Shown: one piece after another, positions 1 through 6,760 of the stretch
How the letters are laid out: each line of letters opens with the position of its first letter
Position numbering within the stretch: position 1 is the stretch's first letter
Assembly (NCBI GenBank): GCA_963709355.1
Contig: CAVPVY010000005.1
Span: forward strand, 2,232,001-2,296,000
DNA length: 64,000 bases
Direction of reading: 5' to 3'
Source of the DNA: PLOWO2-12-38-17 sp963709355
GTDB lineage: Bacteria; Planctomycetota; Brocadiia; Brocadiales; Brocadiaceae
Notes under the pieces: model-generated
Seen by the model: only the letters and a program-made list of their open reading frames with translations
The model's database searches: none
Told to the model about the DNA's origin: nothing
Translations under genes and position numbers: made by a program

Positions 1-605
1 CCTTTCATCTGATTCTCGTGACACTCACCGCAATGTGTATATGTAGGCATTATAAGTTTTTCATGATTTTTGCCATGACAACGGTCGCAACCTACTATCT
101 CCTTCCCTTCAGGAGGCGTTCCATGTTTACTCTGTTTCCATTGCATTACTATACCGGGATTTTCAATTGTATGGCAGGTAACGCACTGTTCATTTGTAAA
201 TTCGCCATCTACCGAACTTCCCGGATGAAAATTTTCAGGATTAAAATAATACGCAGGGTCATACCACCTTATCACCGGTAAAAAGCGATACAGCTCACCG
301 AACTTGCCTTTCCCAGGGAAAAGCTCTTCAGGACCCGTGTAATAGCTGGAAAGCCCGCCCATATTATAAACATCCCCAGAATCGTCAGGACCAACCTTCT
401 CTCCAAGAAGCTCTGCCATCTCATGGCGAAATCTCATATTGCCTAATATCTTGTGAGGCGTTGAGGTTGTCTTTATTGCAGGCGTTTCACTAAGCCGAGG
501 ACTTATAACCTCAGTCTCATATGCAAATAAAAGGTTTGAAATTAAGAAAACTAAGAGTGGGAAGACAATAAAAATCGGTTTTCTAGTTGAATAATCCATA
601 CGCAT
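1..605 (-). CDS. Multihaem cytochrome c, HAO-like (N-terminal part)
   Basis: Open reading frame running off the left edge; about 201 codons are visible. It starts at MRMDYSTRKP, with a hydrophobic export segment (about residues 10-27). Three haem-binding CxxCH motifs follow: CVTCH, CDRCH and CGECH. The spacing, with WKQSKHG between the first and second haems, resembles the octahaem hydroxylamine/hydrazine oxidoreductase family, which oxidises or reduces small nitrogen compounds outside the cytoplasmic membrane. The remaining haems and the diagnostic cross-linking tyrosine lie outside the window, so direction of catalysis and substrate cannot be told. It follows gcvH on the same strand after a likely terminator, so it is probably a separate transcription unit. 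It could be another multihaem cytochrome family; export and c-type haem binding are secure. Confidence 0.75.
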   Translation of the reverse strand, partial: MRMDYSTRKPIFIVFPLLVFLISNLLFAYETEVISPRLSETPAIKTTSTPHKILGNMRFRHEMAELLGEKVGPDDSGDVYNMGGLSSYYTGPEELFPGKGKFGELYRFLPVIRWYDPAYYFNPENFHPGSSVDGEFTNEQCVTCHTIENPGIVMQWKQSKHGTPPEGKEIVGCDRCHGKNHEKLIMPTYTHCGECHENQMK

Positions 606-630
606 ATTTGTAACCCCGAAAGACGGTTCT

Positions 631-660
631 AATATAATAAAAGACCTGAATAACCAGGTC
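631..660 (-). terminator. Probable intrinsic terminator after gcvH
   Basis: On the minus strand a 6-bp perfect stem (GACCTG/CAGGTC) with a 6-nt loop is followed by TTTTATTATATT. It lies about 110 nt after the gcvH stop and just before the HAO-like gene, so it would separate the two units. The stem is short, so efficiency is uncertain. Confidence 0.45.
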
Positions 661-770
661 ACTACAAACATGCAAAAAGGCTAAATCGCCGAACAAGAGC
701 GTTAGTATCCAGAAATCAGAGCATAAATTGCGATTTGTGAAGATAAATACCAATCAATATACGCGAGGTT

Positions 771-1160
771 TTAATGTTCTGTTTCGCAAATAACTCGGTA
801 CTGACCTGGATTCAAAAGATTTTCGAATTCATCTTGGTTGGAAATTTCAATCTTTAAAAACCACCCTTCGCCATAGGGGGCTTCATTTACAAGCTGTGGT
901 TTTTCCTGAATTTTTTTATTAATCTCAACAACTTTACCGGATAATGGAGAATAAATATCATAGGCGGCTTTTACAGATTCTACAACCGCACAGGGCACAC
1001 CCATCTTCAATTCTTTGCCTGTCTGCGGCAGTTCAACAAAAACAATATCCTTTAACTGCTGTTGGGCATAATCTGTGATGCCCATAATAACTACTTTTGG
1101 GCTCATTTTCTTCACCCATTCATGCGTTTTGGTATATAAAAGTTCATCAGGAACGTTCAT
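771..1160 (-). CDS. gcvH: Glycine cleavage system H protein
   Basis: 129 residues, the usual length for GcvH. The lipoyl-lysine motif ESVKAAYD lies near residues 61-68, within the conserved hybrid-motif fold (KTHEWV at the start, GWFLKIE near the end). The lipoylated lysine arm carries the aminomethyl group between GcvP, GcvT and the L protein in glycine cleavage or synthesis in the cytoplasm. It begins 3 nt after gcvT ends, so the two are co-transcribed. No gcvP follows within the window: the next gene downstream is the HAO-like cytochrome. Confidence 0.95.
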   Translation of the reverse strand: MNVPDELLYTKTHEWVKKMSPKVVIMGITDYAQQQLKDIVFVELPQTGKELKMGVPCAVVESVKAAYDIYSPLSGKVVEINKKIQEKPQLVNEAPYGEGWFLKIEISNQDEFENLLNPGQYRVICETEH

Positions 1161-1163
1161 TAA

Positions 1164-2255
1164 TCAAAACCCTCTTTTGTAAAACGGGGTATTAACAATA
1201 TGCGCCCTGTATCTGTTATCCCTGATTAAAATCTGTAGTTCCTCCCCAATATTTGCATATTGAATCTTTATAAGACACAAACCAATATTTTTATTTGTAG
1301 ACGGACTAAACGAACCGCTCGTAACCTTACCTATCACCTCGTCTCCTTTTAACACCGGATAACCGTACCGCGGGATGCCGCGTTCTGTCATCTCAAAACC
1401 GACCATTTTTTTATCAACCCCCTTTTCCCTTTGTTTTAACAAACACTCCCTGCCTGCAAAATTGCCTTTGTCGAATTTTACTGTCCAGTCGATTGTCGTC
1501 TCAAGGGGGGTTATTGTCTCATCCATATCGTTTCCATACAGCAAAAGACACGCCTCTAATCTCAGTGTGTCTCTTGAACCGAGCCCTACAGGTTTCAAGC
1601 CACCAGGTTTATTCTTATCTAATAACAAATTCCACAAACTTAATGCCTGATTAGCGTCAACAAAAATCTCAAAACCATCCTCACCCGTATATCCTGTTCT
1701 GGAAATAGTCAACTTGTTGCCATTCCATAAAAAATCATCAAAATAAAATCTTTTCAGTTTATTAAATTTAAAATCCAGCGTATTTTCGAGCATTTGACAC
1801 GCCGAAGGACCCTGTAACGCGATAAGGGAAATACTTTCAGTTAAATCTATTATCTCTAATGGGTGGTAATTCACAGCCTGTTTCTGAAACCATAACAAGT
1901 CTTTTTCTAAATTTGCGCAATTTACAACAAGTATGAAGTGATGCTGTTTCCGCCTATAGACAAGGATATCATCAATAATCCCTCCCTGTTCATTGCAAAT
2001 GGGTGTATATAAAACCTGATTATCTGAAAGTCGGCTTGCGTCATTTGTAATAACGTACTGAATGAATGATAGCGCCTTTTCTCCCGTTACAACCAATCTT
2101 CCCATATGAGAGATATCGAAAAGCCCTGCGTTTTTTCTGACGCAAAGATGCTCATTAATTATGCTATCATACTGAAGGGGCATTAAATAATCATGAAAAG
2201 ACACTATTTTTGCATTTAATTTGACATGGGCTTCGTAAAGCGGCGTCTTTTTCAT
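1164..2255 (-). CDS. gcvT: Glycine cleavage T protein (aminomethyltransferase)
   Basis: 363 residues, full length. Recognised from the N-terminal folate-binding pattern (LFDISHMGRLVVTG), the middle motif SRTGYTGEDGFEIF and the C-terminal barrel segment (IGKVTSGSFSPS). It transfers the methylene group from the lipoyl arm of GcvH to tetrahydrofolate, releasing ammonia. Its gene precedes gcvH on the minus strand with a 3-nt gap. In anaerobes with a C1 pathway it can run in either direction. The YkgJ-like gene ends 15 nt upstream, so all three may share the promoter found before that gene. I saw no glycine riboswitch. Confidence 0.95.
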   Translation of the reverse strand: MKKTPLYEAHVKLNAKIVSFHDYLMPLQYDSIINEHLCVRKNAGLFDISHMGRLVVTGEKALSFIQYVITNDASRLSDNQVLYTPICNEQGGIIDDILVYRRKQHHFILVVNCANLEKDLLWFQKQAVNYHPLEIIDLTESISLIALQGPSACQMLENTLDFKFNKLKRFYFDDFLWNGNKLTISRTGYTGEDGFEIFVDANQALSLWNLLLDKNKPGGLKPVGLGSRDTLRLEACLLLYGNDMDETITPLETTIDWTVKFDKGNFAGRECLLKQREKGVDKKMVGFEMTERGIPRYGYPVLKGDEVIGKVTSGSFSPSTNKNIGLCLIKIQYANIGEELQILIRDNRYRAHIVNTPFYKRGF

Positions 2256-2270
2256 GATTACTAACTACTA

Positions 2271-2636
2271 CTAATCGTACTTATAACCACAGGTATGCTT
2301 AAGATGATAAAAAAAATCGTCCCTGTTATAGGGGTAAATCCTACACATGTGAGGTTTTCTGTCGTGTATTCTACATATGGAAAGGCCATTCTCATCATAA
2401 GCAAGGTGTTTACACTTGCACGACGCCTGACAACACCGCCCACAGCGCAGACAATCACCCTTCCTTTTTTCTATCGAGGTATAAACTTCTTTCTTATTTG
2501 AAACAAAATAAATCCTTCTCCATGCCTGAAGTAAAAGTGCAGAACAGAAAACATCTACCTTCTGAAAAATTTTGTTTACCTTATTAACTATATCATTAAT
2601 CTTTTTTAATTCTAAATCTTTAATAAATTCTGCCAT
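2271..2636 (-). CDS. YkgJ-type cysteine cluster protein
   Basis: 121 residues. The second half carries a dense Cys set (CLRCGRCC, CKC, CRIHDRKPHMCRIYP, then a late HTCGY), the pattern of the YkgJ/UPF0153 family of putative Zn or Fe-S binding proteins. The first half is helical and basic without a recognised domain. The biochemical function of the family is not established. It lies first in a probable unit with gcvT and gcvH. A purine-rich GAGGAT lies about 12 nt before the ATG. Family call is fairly sure; role unknown. Confidence 0.75.
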   Translation of the reverse strand: MAEFIKDLELKKINDIVNKVNKIFQKVDVFCSALLLQAWRRIYFVSNKKEVYTSIEKRKGDCLRCGRCCQASCKCKHLAYDENGLSICRIHDRKPHMCRIYPYNRDDFFYHLKHTCGYKYD

Positions 2637-2695
2637 ATATTATATTAAATCCTCATGTTATATTAAGTCCTCTAAAATTAAATAAATTTTCTCAT

Positions 2696-2724
2696 TTAAT
2701 AACAAATTTGGACATCTCAGTCAA
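2696..2724 (-). promoter_or_regulatory. Sigma-70-type promoter for the YkgJ-gcvT-gcvH unit
   Basis: Minus strand TTGACT, 17-nt spacer, TATTAA. Transcription would begin about 50 nt before the ATG at 2636. The -35 is good and the -10 is weak (4 of 6). Confidence 0.45.
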
Positions 2725-2879
2725 GCTAAATGACTACAAATGATTATTTATTTTCATTTATTATGGAAAACCTTCTCACCAATAATAGTTCATAATTGAC
2801 TTCATTCGTTTTTTTTGAAATAATTAAGCGTAATTAAATCAATTCATGGTTTTAAAAAGGCCATTACAATAAATTTGAT

Positions 2880-2935
2880 TCTTAGATGTGCTCAGCATGA
2901 CACAATATCGTACTTAACGAAGCGAAGCGTCTGAC
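2880..2935. repeat. Degenerate dispersed repeat (gattctt..ctcagcatgaca type)
   Basis: Contains GATTCTTAGATGTGCTCAGCATGACA and, further on, GAAGCGAAGCGTCTGACA. These are the two arms of a dispersed intergenic element that recurs at 11370-11455 and 15968-16135. Confidence 0.5.
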
Positions 2936-3019
2936 ACTTGTTTATTTAAATTTCCTTAACATTAAACTAGATGCTAAAATAAATTTATTATAACATTTTG
3001 AGCATTTTTGGATAAAATC

Positions 3020-3400
3020 ATGCGCGTTAATGTTGATTTATCAAGACTTTTTAGAATAGGCACTGCAGCGTTCTGTTTCATGTGCCTGTTTTTTGCGATA
3101 AGCATGGCATCAAAATATGAACAACAGAAGACAAAAACAGAAATACATCTTCAAAAAGTAAAAGAACTCGAGGAAAAGGTAAATGAGTTATCACGCATAA
3201 ACCAGGAACTCTCGCAAATGCGTAACTCATTGGTACAAAAGAAAGAACAATTAGCCAAAGAAATTAATAATCAGAAGGAAATTTCTTCTGAAACGGAAAG
3301 CTGGAAGCTCACGCATACGCAAGAAGAGGCACTTACCACAATCCAACCTGACAATAAAACATCCAACAATAAATCTGATTCCTCTACCAGCTCAGAATAA
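3020..3400 (+). CDS. Small membrane-anchored coiled-coil protein
   Basis: About 126 residues from the ATG at 3020; an in-frame TTG at 3008 is an alternative start. One transmembrane segment (about residues 13-31, TAAFCFMCLFFAIS) is followed by a long heptad-rich helix (about residues 32-85, many E, K, Q and regularly spaced L/V), then a Thr/Ser/Asn-rich tail. No enzymatic domain is seen. The shape recalls small division or envelope coiled-coil proteins such as FtsB/FtsL, but there is no sequence support for that name. The neighbour sppA starts 65 nt downstream, so the two may be co-transcribed. Confidence 0.6.
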   Translation: MRVNVDLSRLFRIGTAAFCFMCLFFAISMASKYEQQKTKTEIHLQKVKELEEKVNELSRINQELSQMRNSLVQKKEQLAKEINNQKEISSETESWKLTHTQEEALTTIQPDNKTSNNKSDSSTSSE

Positions 3401-3465
3401 CTTCAATACAAAATTTTATATGTCATTCAAACCCTCTAGGAGAAGTTAAGTCTTAATATAAAAAA

Positions 3466-4443
3466 ATGAAAGTCAAATATTTGTCTAATAACCTCAAATT
3501 TGTCTTCTGTCTCAGTCTATTATTGAGTACTGGCTGTACGCTTATATCAATCTCACTCGTTCCCTCACCAGCGCCTCTTAAGGAAACAACTATTTCTGGA
3601 GAAGGAAAGGATAAAATACTTATAATAGATATCTCCGGGATTGTTTCAGACACAGAAAGGCACCGCCTTTCTGGCGAACCTAGTACGGTTGCCCGTATCA
3701 AAGAAGAGCTTAAAATGGCATCAAAGGACAAACACATCAAGGCTGTTATCCTCCGCATAAATAGTCCAGGTGGAACAGTCACCGCCTCCGATATGATTTA
3801 CCATGAAATAAAGCAATTTAAAGAAGAAACCAATATCAAGGTCATTTCATGTATTATGGACCTCGGGGCATCAGGCGGTTATTATATCGCCGTTTCGGCG
3901 GATAAGATCATGGCTCATCCTACAACGGTTACAGGAAGTATCGGCGTAATAATGCTCAACGTAAGCGTAGAAGGGCTACTGCAAAAAATCGGAGTGAAAG
4001 ATACATCTATAAAAACTGGTGAACACAAGGATATGGGTTCGCCATTAAAAACAATGACAGAAGAGGAACGAAAGATATTTCAAGGCGTACTTGACAACAT
4101 GTATGAAAAATTTCTGTCTGTTATAACAGAAAACAGGCACAAACTAACTTACGAGAAATTAAAATTGCTTGCCGATGGCAGGATTTATACCGCACAGCAG
4201 GCGTTGGAGAATAAACTTATTGACCAGATTGGCTATCTGGATGACGCCATTACACTTGCAAAGGAAGAAACCGGTATAAAAGAAGCCCGTGTTATTATTT
4301 ACCATAGACCGGGTGTTTACAAAGACAACATCTACTCAAAACTCAGCGATTCCAATTTTGGCGCTATTAACATAATAAATTTTGACCTGAGGACGTTGTT
4401 ACATACAGGCACCCCATCATTTATGTACCTTTGGGCACCGTAA
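3466..4443 (+). CDS. sppA: Signal peptide peptidase SppA, 36K type
   Basis: 325 residues. The N-terminal hydrophobic segment ends in a lipobox (LLSTGC), so it is probably a lipoprotein. The S49 protease core shows INSPGGTV, the catalytic-serine region LGASGGYYIA, TGSIGVI and the catalytic-lysine region GEHKDMGSP, giving a Ser/Lys dyad. It degrades signal peptides left in the membrane after secretion. The short length shows one S49 domain, as in Bacillus and archaeal forms, not the double-domain E. coli form. A Shine-Dalgarno AGGAGAAG lies upstream. It ends convergent with leuB. Confidence 0.92.
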   Translation: MKVKYLSNNLKFVFCLSLLLSTGCTLISISLVPSPAPLKETTISGEGKDKILIIDISGIVSDTERHRLSGEPSTVARIKEELKMASKDKHIKAVILRINSPGGTVTASDMIYHEIKQFKEETNIKVISCIMDLGASGGYYIAVSADKIMAHPTTVTGSIGVIMLNVSVEGLLQKIGVKDTSIKTGEHKDMGSPLKTMTEEERKIFQGVLDNMYEKFLSVITENRHKLTYEKLKLLADGRIYTAQQALENKLIDQIGYLDDAITLAKEETGIKEARVIIYHRPGVYKDNIYSKLSDSNFGAINIINFDLRTLLHTGTPSFMYLWAP

Positions 4444-4533
4444 ATACTATCTTCTAAAGTTACAGCAATTAAGGTTTAACAATAAAGGCACTTAAATCTT
4501 TTAACTTTATTATTTCATTTAATCCATTTTTAG

Positions 4534-5652
4534 TTAAGATTTAACCTTGTTCAAATACTCAACCACCTTATCGCCCATTCCGGAGGTTGAGAGTAGCTTG
4601 ACTTTTGGAGTATTGGCGGATGCAATGTCGCCCGTCCGATACCCGTCCTCAAGTAGTCCCATAATAGCATGCTCAATCGCTTCCGATTCCTTAATGAGTC
4701 CAAAGGCATACTTTAACATCATTGCGCCCGACAGGATTTGTGCCAAAGGGTTTGCCTTACCCTGCCCGGCAATATCAGGTGCGGAGCCGTGAATCGGCTC
4801 AAACAGTCCAAAACCAGTTTCCGAGAGACTTGCGCTGGGCAACATACCTATAGACCCTGTTATGGCAGAGGCAAGGTCAGAGAGTATATCACCAAACATG
4901 TTCTCTGTTACAACCACATCAAATTGCTTTGGGTTTGTTGCAATCTGCATGGCGGCATTATCAACGTACATGTGGTTTAGTTGAATCTGCGGGTAATTTT
5001 TCTGAACGTAGTCAATAACAGTTTTTCGCCACAATTTCGAACTTTCAAGGACATTTGCCTTATCAATTGAGGTTAGTTTCTTGCTTCGTTTAATTGTTGC
5101 TTCGCACGCCACTTTTGTTATCCTCTGAATTTCAGGCACAGAATATATCATGTAATCTACCGCATAATCACCCTGGACTGCCCCTTCTTTTAATACAAGC
5201 GATTTTATCTTGTTCCTGCCAAAGTAAACGCCTCCCGTTAATTCACGCACTATCAGAATATCTAGCCCGCCAATCAGACGCTCAGATTTCAGGGATGCCG
5301 CATCCGCAAGCGGGCCAAAAATCACCGCTGGACGCAGGTTTGCAAATAAGCCATAAATTGCCCTCAAAGGCAACAATGCACCCCGCTCCGGTGTTAATTC
5401 AGGTGGCAGATTATCCCATTTGTGCCCGCCAACTGCGCCAAAATATATGGCATCTGCATTACCGCAAATCTTTTTCGTTTCTTCCGGCAGGGGATGACCG
5501 CATTTATCATAGGCACAGCCGCCTACCAGCGCCTCTTTATATTCAAACGTATGTCCGAATCTTCTGGCAACAACATCCAGCGCCTTTAATCCCTCCTTCA
5601 TTATTTCAGGACCAATTCCATCACCTGCAAGGACGGCAATGTTTTTTTTCAT
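4534..5652 (-). CDS. leuB: 3-isopropylmalate dehydrogenase
   Basis: 372 residues, the usual length. The isocitrate/isopropylmalate dehydrogenase fold is shown by GDGIGPEIM, the LeuB signature RELTGGVYFG, the metal-site stretch NMFGDILSDLASA and the NAD-binding EPIHGSAPDIAG. It oxidises and decarboxylates 3-isopropylmalate to 2-oxoisocaproate in leucine synthesis. A strong Shine-Dalgarno (AGGAGA) precedes the ATG, and a minus-strand promoter lies 64-91 nt upstream. It is a single-gene unit facing sppA; no leuA, leuC or leuD is nearby. Confidence 0.96.
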   Translation of the reverse strand: MKKNIAVLAGDGIGPEIMKEGLKALDVVARRFGHTFEYKEALVGGCAYDKCGHPLPEETKKICGNADAIYFGAVGGHKWDNLPPELTPERGALLPLRAIYGLFANLRPAVIFGPLADAASLKSERLIGGLDILIVRELTGGVYFGRNKIKSLVLKEGAVQGDYAVDYMIYSVPEIQRITKVACEATIKRSKKLTSIDKANVLESSKLWRKTVIDYVQKNYPQIQLNHMYVDNAAMQIATNPKQFDVVVTENMFGDILSDLASAITGSIGMLPSASLSETGFGLFEPIHGSAPDIAGQGKANPLAQILSGAMMLKYAFGLIKESEAIEHAIMGLLEDGYRTGDIASANTPKVKLLSTSGMGDKVVEYLNKVKS

Positions 5653-5715
5653 TTAGATTCTCCTGTATATCCGCTCAAAATACATAAACCCAAATTTCAT
5701 ATTTAAAGAGGAACT

Positions 5716-5743
5716 ATTATATCAGAGGTATCTATAGTAGCAA
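5716..5743 (-). promoter_or_regulatory. Probable leuB promoter
   Basis: Minus strand TTGCTA, 16-nt spacer, perfect TATAAT, giving an expected transcript start roughly 55 nt before the leuB ATG. No T-box or leader peptide was noticed in the short leader. Confidence 0.45.
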
Positions 5744-5810
5744 AATAATACTTGCCTGATAAGAATAACGAAAGAAAAGATTTTCAATCTTTGGAATTAC
5801 CTTAAAATCA

Positions 5811-5840
5811 TTGACAACATTAAGTATAATAAGTTAATAT
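5811..5840 (+). promoter_or_regulatory. Probable tyrA-purL promoter
   Basis: Perfect TTGACA, 18-nt spacer, TAATAT. Transcription would start about 43 nt before the ATG at 5891. A TATAAT at 5825-5830 is only 8 nt from the -35 and cannot pair with it. Confidence 0.45.
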
Positions 5841-5890
5841 TTTTTGCTTTATTTTATTCAAACATTTTTCACATTTTCAAATAGACATCC

Positions 5891-6757
5891 ATGAATTTTG
5901 GAACTGTTTGTATAATTGGACCTGGACTTATTGGCGGCTCAATTGGGTTATGCCTGAAAAAAAGAAACCTTGCCAGTAAAATAATCGGAGTATGCCACAG
6001 AACTTCCTCCATAGAAAAAGCAGTAAAAATGCAGGCAATTGACGCTGGATTCCTTAATGCAAATGAAGCTGTCAAAGATGCCGATATTGTAATACTCGCC
6101 ACATCTGTGGATAAAATTATTGATTTAGCTAAAGAAGTAATCCCTACCATGAAAAGTAATTCTATCGTCACAGACGTGGGCAGTACAAAGGCTCTTATAG
6201 TAAAACAAATTACCAATAATATCAGAAAAGATATTGCCTTTGTTGGCGCTCACCCTATCGCAGGTTCAGAACAGAGGGGCATTGAGGTTGCATTGCCAGA
6301 CCTCTTTGAAGGCTGCACTTGCATAATAACACCATTAAAAAACAACACAAAGGCAGTCGAGACAATCTCAACGATGTGGCAACTCATGGGCGCCAGAGTT
6401 GAATTTATGAGTCCGGAACAACATGACGAAATACTTGCGTCTGTCAGCCACCTGCCCCATTTGGTTGCATCCTGCCTCGTAAATTCGATTAAAAAAGAAC
6501 ATATCAGCTATGTCGCAAGCGGGCTAAGAGACACCACCAGAATCGCATCGGGCGACCCTGAACTATGGGCAAACATCTTTGACCAGAACAGCGATAACGT
6601 CATAAAATCTATTGAACAATTAATTACTGAACTCAATAAGTTCAAAAAAGACCTTATAAATAAAGACGCCTCCGCATTACTTGACAAATTAAAAAAGGCA
6701 AAGCTGATGCGGGACAGCGTGTTTAACAATAATTCAAAGGACTTAAATAAAAAATAA
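5891..6757 (+). CDS. tyrA: Prephenate dehydrogenase
   Basis: 288 residues. The N-terminal NAD-binding motif GPGLIGGSIG sits at the start. The prephenate-binding region shows GAHPIAGSEQRGIE and the helical domain carries HDEILASVSHLPHLVA and SGLRDTTRIASGDPELW. These are TyrA family marks. It oxidatively decarboxylates prephenate to 4-hydroxyphenylpyruvate for tyrosine; an arogenate-specific form cannot be excluded from sequence. No chorismate mutase or ACT domain is fused. purL starts 3 nt after the stop, so the two are co-transcribed. Confidence 0.93.
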   Translation: MNFGTVCIIGPGLIGGSIGLCLKKRNLASKIIGVCHRTSSIEKAVKMQAIDAGFLNANEAVKDADIVILATSVDKIIDLAKEVIPTMKSNSIVTDVGSTKALIVKQITNNIRKDIAFVGAHPIAGSEQRGIEVALPDLFEGCTCIITPLKNNTKAVETISTMWQLMGARVEFMSPEQHDEILASVSHLPHLVASCLVNSIKKEHISYVASGLRDTTRIASGDPELWANIFDQNSDNVIKSIEQLITELNKFKKDLINKDASALLDKLKKAKLMRDSVFNNNSKDLNKK

Positions 6758-6760
6758 ACC

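Larger units (their letters stand above)
2637..3019. other. Intergenic region between divergent genes
   Basis: AT-rich gap of about 380 nt between two divergently read genes. It holds a minus-strand promoter (2696-2724), a degenerate copy of a dispersed inverted repeat (2880-2935) and nothing else that I can assign. No clear promoter is visible for the rightward gene. Confidence 0.6.

Noticed and set aside
2256..2700. Glycine riboswitch before gcvT-gcvH
   Set aside because: The leader before the YkgJ-like gene is short and shows no tandem glycine aptamer pattern.
5094..5687. Long plus-strand open frame (197 codons) opposite leuB
   Set aside because: It is the complement of a well-conserved leuB and its composition is typical of an antisense shadow; no family pattern.
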